NCBI RefSeq assembly: GCF_001434095.1 | Contig: NZ_AZDS01000001.1 | Span: 62,001 to 126,000 of the forward strand | Length of the DNA: 64,000 nucleotides | Direction: 5' to 3' | From: Fructilactobacillus fructivorans | GTDB taxonomy: Bacteria; Bacillota; Bacilli; Lactobacillales; Lactobacillaceae | Shown here: positions 36,697 through 44,283 of the stretch, piece after piece | How the letters are laid out: each line of letters begins with the position of its first letter | How positions within the stretch are numbered: position 1 is the stretch's first letter | Notes under the pieces: generated by a model | Databases searched by the model: none | What the model saw: only the letters and a program-made list of their open reading frames with translations | Told to the model about the DNA's origin: nothing | Translations under genes and position numbers: made by a program

Positions 36697-37056
36697 ATGG
36701 ATAATATGAAAGTTTTACAAGGGATTGTTAAGACAGCTGACAGCAAACGAGCTCACGATATCGTTGTTCTAGATATTGAAAAGTTGTCGTTGGTTGGACG
36801 TTACTTTGTCATTATGGATGCGCCAAGTGCCCGTCAAGTAAAGGCCATTGCCAATGATATTATTGATAAATTGGATGAAGAAAACGTAGAAGTACTTCGT
36901 GTTGAAGGATTGAATAGTGGTGCGTGGGTCTTAATTGATTTGGGTGACATCATTGTTCACATCTTTAAGAGTGAACAACGAGCCTTTTACAATTTAGAAA
37001 AATTGTGGTCTGATGCACCTAATGTTGATGTTACCGATTGGATAAGTGAAGACTAG
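36697..37056 (+). CDS. rsfS: Ribosomal silencing factor RsfS
   Basis: A 119-residue protein of the RsfS/Iojap family. Characteristic segments are HDIVVLDIEKLS, VEGLNSGAWVLIDLGD and IVHIFKSEQRAFYNLEKLW. It binds L14 and blocks subunit joining when nutrients are short. Its stop is one base before the next ATG. Confidence 0.95.
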   Translation: MDNMKVLQGIVKTADSKRAHDIVVLDIEKLSLVGRYFVIMDAPSARQVKAIANDIIDKLDEENVEVLRVEGLNSGAWVLIDLGDIIVHIFKSEQRAFYNLEKLWSDAPNVDVTDWISED

Positions 37057-37057
37057 C

Positions 37058-37795
37058 ATGATTTATGGGGAATTTGCATCATTTTATGATGAACTATTTG
37101 ACAATGAATTATATAAAAAGTGGTGTAACTTTGTAGTGAGTAATGTTCCTAAAAGTGCTCGGATCTTGGATTTAGCTTGTGGAACTGGACGACTATTAGT
37201 TCAATTGAAAAATGCCGGTTATCAAGTTGCTGGCGCTGATTTATCTGATGACATGTTAGCGATTGCAAATGATCACTTGAATGAAAATGGAATTTTTGAT
37301 GTTGAGTTGATTAACGCTAATATGCTTGATTTAGATGGATTACCAAAGTATGGGGCAATTACGTGTTTTGATGATTCAATTTGTTACTTAGCAAACATTG
37401 ATCAAGTTATGCAGATGTTTGCTCAGGTGAGAAACCATTTAAGTAATGATGGCAAGTTTTTATTTGACGTAATTACACCTTATCAGACGGATATCGTTTA
37501 CCCCGGCTACATGTTTAATACTAATGATGGTGATCGTGCTTTTATGTGGAATACTTTTATTGGTAATGTTCCACATTCGGTCGAACACGACCTATCATTT
37601 TTTGATTACAATCATGAGCTTGATGCTTTTGATGAATATAATGAGACTCATAAGGAACGAACTTATTCACTGATTGAATATCAGGACGCTTTAAAGTCTG
37701 CCGGATTTAATAATGTTCGGGTAAGCAGTGATTTTGGTAATGATGAAGTTCATGATGATACGACGCGATGGTTCTTTGTATGTAGCGAGGAATAA
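37058..37795 (+). CDS. yqeM: Class I SAM-dependent methyltransferase YqeM
   Basis: A 245-residue methyltransferase with SAM motif I ILDLACGTGRLL near 40 and motif II VAGADLSDDML. The substrate is unknown. The ATG at 37058 gives the family start MIYGEFASFYDELF; a GTG at 37046 inside rsfS would add four residues. It lies at the end of the yqe cluster, two bases before tmcAL. Confidence 0.9.
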   Translation: MIYGEFASFYDELFDNELYKKWCNFVVSNVPKSARILDLACGTGRLLVQLKNAGYQVAGADLSDDMLAIANDHLNENGIFDVELINANMLDLDGLPKYGAITCFDDSICYLANIDQVMQMFAQVRNHLSNDGKFLFDVITPYQTDIVYPGYMFNTNDGDRAFMWNTFIGNVPHSVEHDLSFFDYNHELDAFDEYNETHKERTYSLIEYQDALKSAGFNNVRVSSDFGNDEVHDDTTRWFFVCSEE

Positions 37796-37797
37796 TA

Positions 37798-38919
37798 ATG
37801 ATGAAAGCGATGGGGATAATATCGGAATATGACCCGTTTCATAACGGACATCTTTATCAGTTACAACAGGCTAAACAATTGACTCATCCAGATGCTACCA
37901 TTGTCTTTATGAGTGGTAATTGGACCCAGAGAGGGGAACCTGCGATCTATGATAAATGGGTGAGAGCCCAAATGGCCTTAGAAAATGGAGCGGATCTAGT
38001 GATTGAGCTTCCAATCGTGGATGCTGTTCAACCTGCTAGTATTTTTGCTCAGCGAGCGGTTAATCTTGTAAGTAGTATGAAGTGTTCATATTTATCCTTT
38101 GGTAGTGAACACAGTGATTGGGATTTTATGAAATTAGCAACTGTCACCATTGGGAAATCTAATGAGTTTCATGATTATCGCTATACTTATCCTGAATTAT
38201 TTCGGCGTACTGTTAAAAAACAGAGTGGAATTGATCTTAATCAGCCAAATGATACGTTGGCATTTTGGTATGCTAAGGCTAATCGGCAATTGAGTTTCCC
38301 GCTAAAGCTCATTCCAATTAAACGTTATGCAAGCGGACATAATAGTGATAAGCTAGCGGGTAAGATTGCTAGTGGCAAAGCGATTCGTTCTGCAATTCGT
38401 TCTCATGATGATTCCTATCAAAAATTTATTCCTCGTTCCTCGGTTCATATTGAAACTGAAAAGCCTCTTTTCTGGTCAGATTTTTGGCCTTATCTGAGGT
38501 ATGAATTAACTCAGAGTAGTTTGTCTGATTTAGGACGGATTTATCAAATGAGGGAGGGGCTCGAGTATCGGTTAAAACAAGCTGCCATAAAAGATCAAAC
38601 TTATGATTCTTTTATGACTGATATTAAAACTAAACGATACACGTACACACGCCTCCAAAGATTGTTGGTCTACACGTTGTTTCAAATGACAGAAACAGAA
38701 ATGGCGAATTCTAGGCAAGTCATCCGTGTCTTGGGAATGAATCAGAATGGTCGAAATTATTTGAATCAGGTTAAAAAGACGGTTAGATTTCCAATTGTTG
38801 ACCGAATTGGAAAAGATGCCTTTAATAAGACGTTAGAAATAGAATGTCATTCGGGAATTTTATATGGAATGTTGAATGGTAGAATTCAGGATAAGTTCAC
38901 TCATCCCATTATGATTTAG
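37798..38919 (+). CDS. tmcAL: tRNA(Met) cytidine acetate ligase TmcAL
   Basis: A 373-residue nucleotidyltransferase-like enzyme (YlbM). The N-terminus has GIISEYDPFHNGHLYQLQQA (an HxGH-type motif) and SGNWTQRGEPAIYDKW, and the middle has SGKAIRSAI. TmcAL uses acetate and ATP to form N4-acetylcytidine at the wobble position of elongator tRNA-Met. In Bacillus the gene precedes ylbN (yceD) and rpmF, as here. Confidence 0.93.
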   Translation: MMKAMGIISEYDPFHNGHLYQLQQAKQLTHPDATIVFMSGNWTQRGEPAIYDKWVRAQMALENGADLVIELPIVDAVQPASIFAQRAVNLVSSMKCSYLSFGSEHSDWDFMKLATVTIGKSNEFHDYRYTYPELFRRTVKKQSGIDLNQPNDTLAFWYAKANRQLSFPLKLIPIKRYASGHNSDKLAGKIASGKAIRSAIRSHDDSYQKFIPRSSVHIETEKPLFWSDFWPYLRYELTQSSLSDLGRIYQMREGLEYRLKQAAIKDQTYDSFMTDIKTKRYTYTRLQRLLVYTLFQMTETEMANSRQVIRVLGMNQNGRNYLNQVKKTVRFPIVDRIGKDAFNKTLEIECHSGILYGMLNGRIQDKFTHPIMI

Positions 38920-38924
38920 GCAAT

Positions 38925-38940
38925 TGTGCTATCAAGCACA
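38925..38940. repeat. Short hairpin before the yceD promoter
   Basis: TGTGCT / AGCACA with loop ATCA lies six bases upstream of the -35 box. It lacks a T-run, so it is a weak candidate for a terminator of tmcAL and may be an operator. Confidence 0.45.
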
Positions 38941-38945
38941 GAGCC

Positions 38946-38974
38946 TTGACAATAAAAATTATGGTATGTATAAT
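38946..38974 (+). promoter_or_regulatory. Consensus promoter of yceD-rpmF
   Basis: A perfect TTGACA (38946-38951), a 17-base spacer and a perfect TATAAT (38969-38974) lie 27 bases before the start codon. This is one of the strongest promoter sequences in the window. Confidence 0.88.
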
Positions 38975-39001
38975 TAATCGTGTTGCATTGGAGGTTTAAT
39001 T

Positions 39002-39556
39002 ATGAAGTGGTCATTTGAAAAGCTCCTTGGATATAAGAGAGAACCGTTTACGACTCATGAAACGGTGGATTTAAAAGATGATTTGATTCATCGATATCCA
39101 GAAACAATTCTAGACTCTACTCCCTTTGAAGTTACTGCTAAAGCAACTCCCGATAATGGGGACATCATTATTGATGCAGACGTAAAGGGAAGTGTGACAG
39201 TTCCTTCTTCACGATCGTTGACGCCAGTTAAGTTACCCATGGATTTTCACATTAGTGAGATTTATGTATTAACTGAAACGGCACTTAATCGATATGACAA
39301 TGAAGAAGTTGTATTAATTGTTGGTGATAGCGGCATGATTGATTTTGATAAGGCCGTTGCTGACAATGTAATTGTAAACATTCCAATGCAGGTTCTTTCA
39401 CCTGAGGAACAAAATGGCAAAGGGATGCCTAAAGGGAATGACTGGGAAGTTATTTCTGAAGACGATTTTAATCGTCAGGAGAAAGAAGATAAAAATGTTG
39501 ATCCACGTCTTGCAAAATTAAAGGATTTCAAACCTTCAGACGATGACAAGACTTAA
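39002..39556 (+). CDS. yceD: YceD family protein (DUF177)
   Basis: A 184-residue DUF177 protein (YlbN in Bacillus), linked to 23S rRNA accumulation. The N-terminal domain includes VDLKDDLIHRYPET and GDIIIDADVKGSVTVP, and the C-terminus is acidic. Family members usually have a cysteine pair in the middle; here I see SRSLTPV instead. It lies 42 bases before rpmF with a shared strong promoter. Confidence 0.88.
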   Translation: MKWSFEKLLGYKREPFTTHETVDLKDDLIHRYPETILDSTPFEVTAKATPDNGDIIIDADVKGSVTVPSSRSLTPVKLPMDFHISEIYVLTETALNRYDNEEVVLIVGDSGMIDFDKAVADNVIVNIPMQVLSPEEQNGKGMPKGNDWEVISEDDFNRQEKEDKNVDPRLAKLKDFKPSDDDKT

Positions 39557-39598
39557 AAATTCACTAGTGGAAATCAAATTAAGAGGAGGTTGTGAATA

Positions 39599-39778
39599 AT
39601 GGCTGTACCAAAGAGAAAGACTTCTAAAGCAAGAAGAAACATGCGTCGTTCGCATGACAGTTTATCAGTTCCTGGCATGAGTCCATGTCCTAACTGTGGT
39701 GAACTACGTAAATCACATTTTGTATGCCCAAACTGTGGCTACTATGATGGCAAAGAAGTAGTTGCCAAAAAAGGTTAA
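39599..39778 (+). CDS. rpmF: 50S ribosomal protein L32
   Basis: A 59-residue protein starting [20 protein letters not shown], with an intact zinc-binding pair CPNC (30-33) and CPNC (43-46). AGAGGAGG precedes the ATG by nine to ten bases. It is translated from the yceD transcript and ends at a strong terminator. Confidence 0.96.
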   Translation: MAVPKRKTSKARRNMRRSHDSLSVPGMSPCPNCGELRKSHFVCPNCGYYDGKEVVAKKG

Positions 39779-39779
39779 T

Positions 39780-39828
39780 TAAAAAAGAACTTCAAAAACA
39801 CCATGGGTTTTTGAAGTTCTTTTTTTGT
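39780..39828 (+). terminator. Intrinsic terminator after rpmF
   Basis: A long stem pairs AAAAAGAACTTCAAAAA with TTTTTGAAGTTCTTTTT around a short CACCATGGG loop region, followed by T residues. Confidence 0.93.
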
Positions 39829-39830
39829 AC

Positions 39831-39857
39831 AAAAAACCGACAAACTTTTGTCGGTTT
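39831..39857 (-). terminator. Intrinsic terminator of the yidC gene
   Basis: Read on the minus strand, the stem AAACCGACAAA / TTGTCGGTTT is followed by TTTTT. It sits back to back with the rpmF terminator. Confidence 0.85.
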
Positions 39858-39863
39858 TCTGAG

Positions 39864-40829
39864 TTATTCATCGTGATGATGTTGCTGCTTTCCAGCATTT
39901 CGTTTTCGGTTATTTTCGTGTTCTTCTTCAACTTCGGTTTTAGCAGAACTTTTATGGTTGTTAGAAGTGGTGTTTGAATCTGGCTCGCTACCAGTTTCAA
40001 TTTCTTCTTCTAATTCTTTTGGAATAACAACTTTGGGTGGGTTTTGTTTTGCCTTTTCATTAATTTGCTTCCTGATTCGAGGACGGGAGAGGTTAATAAT
40101 AAAGGTTTGAACACAAGCAAATAATCCACCAATAAAGAAGTAAATTCCTAGTCCAGCTGGAGATGACAAGGTAACAAATAAGATCATAATTGGACTAATT
40201 AACATCATAATAGCCATTTGCTTTTTTTGCTCTTTGGGAATTCCCACGGTGGAAAGATAACCTTGAAGAGCATATGCTACAAATGAGAGAATTGCCAATA
40301 TAATACTAGATTGTCCCAGCTTAATTCCCATGAAAACAGTGTGGGAGACTTCGGGTGAGTAACGAATGGCAGCATATAAGGCAGCAAAAACGGGCAATTG
40401 AATCAAGAATGGTAAACATCCAATCCCGCCGGTCATGCTAATGCCATTATCCTTATAAAGTTGCATCATTTGTTGATTCAAGGCAACTTGTTGTTCCTGA
40501 GTGGTTGCTTTCTTTAAAAGCTGCTGAATTTTAGTCATTTGTGGTTTGACCAAATTCATCTTTTCTTGCTGAATCGTGGACTTCTTCGTCTGACTAATCA
40601 TCATTGGGAGAAGGAGAGTTCTAACGATTACAGTAATGGCAATCAATGCCCAACCATAACCACCAACATATTGAGCCAACCAGTCCATAACATGTTGTCC
40701 TGGAATTGCTAGATAATGATAAACAAATCCAAATGGACGACCCTTAGAATCCGTTCTTACACATCCAGTTAGAAATATTCCAACCATAGCAATAAAACCG
40801 AAAAGGCCCAGTTTCTTAATTTTTTTCAT
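39864..40829 (-). CDS. yidC: Membrane protein insertase YidC2 (lipoprotein type)
   Basis: A 321-residue YidC/Oxa1 insertase. A lipoprotein signal ends in FLTGC (Cys23). Five hydrophobic segments follow, with the conserved WALIAITVIVRTLLLPMMI and the hydrophilic-groove arginine. The C-terminal tail is long and charged and ends in HHHDE; such tails on YidC2 contact ribosomes. It inserts membrane proteins with or without Sec. The downstream end faces rpmF, and a gap of about 70 bases separates it from acyP. Confidence 0.93.
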   Translation of the reverse strand: MKKIKKLGLFGFIAMVGIFLTGCVRTDSKGRPFGFVYHYLAIPGQHVMDWLAQYVGGYGWALIAITVIVRTLLLPMMISQTKKSTIQQEKMNLVKPQMTKIQQLLKKATTQEQQVALNQQMMQLYKDNGISMTGGIGCLPFLIQLPVFAALYAAIRYSPEVSHTVFMGIKLGQSSIILAILSFVAYALQGYLSTVGIPKEQKKQMAIMMLISPIMILFVTLSSPAGLGIYFFIGGLFACVQTFIINLSRPRIRKQINEKAKQNPPKVVIPKELEEEIETGSEPDSNTTSNNHKSSAKTEVEEEHENNRKRNAGKQQHHHDE

Positions 40830-40899
40830 TTAGTTAACTCCTAACTTTTAAGTGACATGTTACATATTAACCTAATCGGCGTATTTCATCAATTTCAAG

Positions 40900-41184
40900 T
40901 TATATTTTAATTGTAAATGAACGAGGGTGTTGGTTAAGTTTCACCGGTTGTACCTTTACGTTTTGAATTTGAGCAAAGCTATTAGGCGAAGTTTTGATCT
41001 CATTGATAAATTTATCGAGATTTTGTTTAGAGCCACTTGCAATAATTAAAACATTTCCATTTGCCATGTTTTTAACACTGCCACTGATTGAGTAATGTTC
41101 AGCAATTTCCTTGGTACTATATCTAAATCCGACTCCCTGCACGAGTCCTGATACAGTTATTTTGACCGATTGATTGTTTAACAA
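40900..41184 (-). CDS. acyP: Acylphosphatase
   Basis: A 94-residue alpha/beta sandwich enzyme that hydrolyses acyl phosphates. The phosphate loop VQGVGFR carries catalytic Arg21, and SGSVKNMANG carries catalytic Asn39. It is read towards yidC2, and the two may be co-transcribed. Confidence 0.92.
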   Translation of the reverse strand: MLNNQSVKITVSGLVQGVGFRYSTKEIAEHYSISGSVKNMANGNVLIIASGSKQNLDKFINEIKTSPNSFAQIQNVKVQPVKLNQHPRSFTIKI

Positions 41185-41269
41185 ATTAATCTCCTTAAAA
41201 GCTTAAGCTATGACTGTGATATGATGAAGACAACTATCTCAATTCTAATTCATTTGAAAGGGAATATAA

Positions 41270-42037
41270 ATGGAAAGAATTAATTCTAAACAAAATCAAA
41301 CCATTAAAGAAATCAAAAAATTGCACACGCATAAAGGTCGCCAGAAGAGTGGCGAATACTTAATTGAAAGTTGGCACTTGGTGCAAGAAGCCATTAATTA
41401 TCTTAATTTGAATCAAGTAGTGACCATCTTGGCTACCGAGGACCAGTATTTAGCTCATGGTGATGATCTTTCTGGTGAGAATATTATTGTCATATCAGAT
41501 GAAATTGCGGCCGAATTGAGTGATACTTCGACGACTCAGGGGATTTTTGCCGTATGTAAAATTGAGGAACAAAGTTTTAACGTTCAAAAAGACAGTGGAG
41601 CTTGGCTATTACTTGATAACGTCCAAGATCCGGGCAACATTGGAACGATGGTGCGAACTGCCGATGCAGCTGGATTTGCTGGTGTTATTTTTGGTGATGG
41701 AACTTCTAGTGAGTATAATGGTAAAGTTTTGCGTGCAATGCAGGGTAGTCAATTTCATCTGCCTGTAATTCGGATGAACTTAAAGAAAGCCATGGAAATA
41801 TTTAAAGCACAGCACGTTAAAATATACGGAACCGAGTTAAATCCAGATGCAATTAATTATCAAGATGTCCAGCCAATGGATAATTTTGCCTTAATTATGG
41901 GTAACGAGGGAAATGGAATGAATAAAGACTTACTAAAAATGACTAATGATAACTTATACATTCCCATTAAAGGAAATGCAGAGTCATTAAATGTTGCCAT
42001 TGCGGCTGCGGTTATTATGTTTCGCATTAAAAGCTAA
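41270..42037 (+). CDS. ysgA: TrmH/SpoU family RNA 2'-O-methyltransferase
   Basis: A 255-residue SPOUT methyltransferase. The N-terminal L30e-like substrate domain (about 1-95) precedes the knot domain, with motif 1 LLDNVQDPGNIGTMVRTA, motif 2 LIMGNEGNGM and motif 3 IPIKGNAESLNVAIA. The exact rRNA or tRNA target is unknown. The position between acyP and pheST matches Bacillus YsgA. Confidence 0.9.
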   Translation: MERINSKQNQTIKEIKKLHTHKGRQKSGEYLIESWHLVQEAINYLNLNQVVTILATEDQYLAHGDDLSGENIIVISDEIAAELSDTSTTQGIFAVCKIEEQSFNVQKDSGAWLLLDNVQDPGNIGTMVRTADAAGFAGVIFGDGTSSEYNGKVLRAMQGSQFHLPVIRMNLKKAMEIFKAQHVKIYGTELNPDAINYQDVQPMDNFALIMGNEGNGMNKDLLKMTNDNLYIPIKGNAESLNVAIAAAVIMFRIKS

Positions 42038-42124
42038 ATTGTTTATTAAGGTAAGGCTTTATCATTGAACATGACTTGTCTAATTATGTAGAATTAATGT
42101 AGAGACAGATTGGAGTAATGTAAA

Positions 42125-42607
42125 ATGGAAACTGAATCATGGAAAAATGACCCTGAGTATGTTTCAATTATTTCTGATTTATTAGAAAGTCCTCAGATTC
42201 AAAAATTGGGTGATTATACCCAACATCACCACTCGACCAGGCTAAAGCATTCAATTGCGGTATCGTACGAGAGTTATAAAATTGCTAAAAAAATGAATTT
42301 GGATTATCGGGCAGCTGCCCGTGGTGGTTTGTTACATGATCTCTTTTATTATGATTGGCGGACAACCAAATTTGATTTAGGAACTCATGCTTACATTCAT
42401 CCCCGAGTGGCACTTAGAAATGCCAAGAAAATTACTGACATCACACCTAAAGAACAAGATATTATCTTAAAACATATGTGGGGATTAACCCTTGCAAGAC
42501 CAAAATACATGGAAAGTGTGATTGTTTCCTTGGTTGATGATTATTCTGCTGTTGATGAGTTCTTTTCACCAATGAAGAAAAAGGTCAGAGGTTTGTTAAA
42601 AAGATAA
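42125..42607 (+). CDS. HD-domain phosphohydrolase, substrate unknown
   Basis: A 160-residue protein with an HD signature: His42 in RLKHSIAVSY, His71-Asp72 in GLLHDLFYYDW, and further histidines at HAYIHP (88, 92) and LKHMWG (117) that could complete a metal site. It is a single-domain HD protein like many predicted nucleotide hydrolases. The gene is 17 bases upstream of the HxlR regulator, on the same strand and probably the same transcript. Confidence 0.8.
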   Translation: METESWKNDPEYVSIISDLLESPQIQKLGDYTQHHHSTRLKHSIAVSYESYKIAKKMNLDYRAAARGGLLHDLFYYDWRTTKFDLGTHAYIHPRVALRNAKKITDITPKEQDIILKHMWGLTLARPKYMESVIVSLVDDYSAVDEFFSPMKKKVRGLLKR

Positions 42608-42624
42608 GTTAGGAGGATGTGAAG

Positions 42625-42963
42625 ATGAATTTTACTGATAAAGAAATAATTCATTTATGTCCTAAGTTTCAGGTCGCTTTTCAAATTCTAGGAAAGAAGT
42701 GGAATGGTTTAATTATCGAATCATTTTTGTTGGCGGGACCACTTCGCTTTCGTGAATTGGCTAACAAGGTTGAAGGGTGCAGTGATCGTGTTTTAACTGA
42801 ACGTTTAAAGGAGTTAGCTCGTGAAGGAATTGTTGAAAAGCAAGCTGGTAGTAACTCAGGAGTTGCTCATTATCAATTAACCACTAAGGGAGAAGAATTA
42901 CGGCCTATTATGAAGGAAGTTCATGGTTGGTCAGACAAGTGGTGCGACCCTGATAAAGCTTGA
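42625..42963 (+). CDS. HxlR family regulator, YodB-like
   Basis: A 112-residue winged-helix regulator. The N-terminal LCPKFQVAFQILGKKWNGLI closely resembles Bacillus YodB (MCPKMESAFSLLGKRWNGLI, from memory), a repressor that senses quinones and diamide through Cys6. Here Cys12 occupies that place, Cys107 near the end (WSDKWCDPD) matches the second redox cysteine of YodB, and Cys52 is additional. The ATG at 42625 lies eight bases after AGGAGG; a GTG at 42619 is less likely. Targets are unknown and no typical YodB target gene is next to it. Confidence 0.85.
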   Translation: MNFTDKEIIHLCPKFQVAFQILGKKWNGLIIESFLLAGPLRFRELANKVEGCSDRVLTERLKELAREGIVEKQAGSNSGVAHYQLTTKGEELRPIMKEVHGWSDKWCDPDKA

Positions 42964-42986
42964 CCATGTTGCTAAATTGCTATAAT
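42959..42986 (+). promoter_or_regulatory. Candidate pheST promoter
   Basis: A perfect TATAAT at 42981-42986 follows a CTTGAC/TTGACC -35 element at 42959-42965 with a 15-16 base spacer, overlapping the stop codon of the HxlR gene. The spacing is shorter than ideal. Confidence 0.5.
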
Positions 42987-42999
42987 ATTTAAATAAATA

Positions 43000-43213
43000 C
43001 AATGATAAAAGAAGTAGTAGATCGTTTTATACAGAGAGTTCAAATTAGCTGAGATTGAACGTTACGATTGAATTCGCTTTTTGATGTTAGCATTGAATAT
43101 TAAAAATGTTCGGTTGATGTCGTTATTCATCATCTATAAGTGCACACTTTAGTGTGAATTTGGGTGGTAACGCGATGCTTCGTCCCTTTGATTGGGGGGA
43201 CGAAGCTTTTTTT
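43000..43213 (+). promoter_or_regulatory. T-box leader of pheST (tRNA-Phe sensing)
   Basis: The core is GGGTGGTAACGCG (43162-43174), a variant of the usual GGTACCGCG, followed by a terminator GCTTCGTCCC / GGGACGAAGC (43177-43206) and seven T residues. Stem I shows AGAGAG (from 43033), a distal hairpin TTCAA / TTGAA, and a TTC phenylalanine triplet at 43073-43075 in the specifier position. TGGT pairs with the ACCA end of tRNA-Phe. Confidence 0.88.
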
Positions 43214-43231
43214 ATGGAAACGGAGGTTGTC

Positions 43232-44269
43232 ATGGCTTTAAAAGAAGACTTGGAACAAATTAAAACAAATGGCTTACAAAACATTAAAGCAGCTCAAGAT
43301 GGAAAAACTTTAAATGATTTAAAGGTCAACTTACTAGGGAAAAAAGGATCAATTACTAAGGCACTACATGGAATTTCTGAATTGCCAGTTGAAGAAAGAC
43401 CTAAGATTGGTAGTTTGGCAAATAAATTAAGAGATGAACTCGCAAAAACAATTGATTCTAAAAGGGTAGAGTTAGATCAGGCAGCCTTAAATCAAAAATT
43501 AAAGGATGAAAAAATTGATGTAACTCTTCCAGGTGATTCAGTTCCAAAGGGACATCCTCATGTTATTCAACAGATCATCGATGAGATTGATGATATTTTT
43601 ATCGGAATGGGATACCAAGTTCTTTCTGGTCCTGAAGTTGAAGAGGAAGTTTATAATTTTGAAATGATGAACTTGCCTAAAAACCATCCGGCTAGGGATA
43701 TGCAGGATACTTTTTATATTACTAAAGACATTCTTATGAGAACTCATACATCACCAATGCAGGCTCGTGCTCTTCAAAAACATGATTTTACTAAAGGGCC
43801 ATTAAAAATGGTTTCGCCAGGGGTTGTTTATAGACGCGATACTGATGATCCGACTCATTCGCATCAGTTTCATCAAGTAGAGGGAATTGTGATCGATAAA
43901 CACATCACGATGGCTGACCTTAAGGGAACTCTTGAAGTAATGACTCATAAGCTTTTTGGTGATAAATTTCAGGTTCGACTGAGACCTAGTTATTTTCCCT
44001 TTACGGAACCATCAGTTGAGGCAGACATTACCTGCTTTAATTGTAACGGTAAGGGATGTGACGTATGCAAAGGCACTGGTTGGATCGAAGTTCTTGGAGC
44101 CGGCATGGTACATCCGAACGTCTTAAAAATGGCGGGAGTCGATAGTAATGTATACGGTGGTTTTGCATTCGGAGTTGGACCAGATCGTTTTGCCATGTTG
44201 AAATACGGTGTTGATGATATTCGTGACTTCTACCTTAATGATTTAAGATTTTTGTCACAGTTTGATTAA
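43232..44269 (+). CDS. pheS: Phenylalanyl-tRNA synthetase alpha subunit
   Basis: A 345-residue class II synthetase subunit. The N-terminal coiled coil (about 1-85) binds tRNA. The catalytic domain has [37 protein letters not shown] and [17 protein letters not shown]. The ATG at 43232 follows GGAGG; the frame extends upstream into the T-box terminator but that part is not conserved. It is 14 bases before pheT. Confidence 0.97.
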   Translation: MALKEDLEQIKTNGLQNIKAAQDGKTLNDLKVNLLGKKGSITKALHGISELPVEERPKIGSLANKLRDELAKTIDSKRVELDQAALNQKLKDEKIDVTLPGDSVPKGHPHVIQQIIDEIDDIFIGMGYQVLSGPEVEEEVYNFEMMNLPKNHPARDMQDTFYITKDILMRTHTSPMQARALQKHDFTKGPLKMVSPGVVYRRDTDDPTHSHQFHQVEGIVIDKHITMADLKGTLEVMTHKLFGDKFQVRLRPSYFPFTEPSVEADITCFNCNGKGCDVCKGTGWIEVLGAGMVHPNVLKMAGVDSNVYGGFAFGVGPDRFAMLKYGVDDIRDFYLNDLRFLSQFD

Positions 44270-44283
44270 AGGAGGAAATAAAT

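Noticed and set aside
43154-43231. N-terminal extension of PheS read from the T-box region
   Set aside because: The extra 26 codons run through the T-box antiterminator and terminator; the ATG at 43232 has its own GGAGG site and matches the family start.
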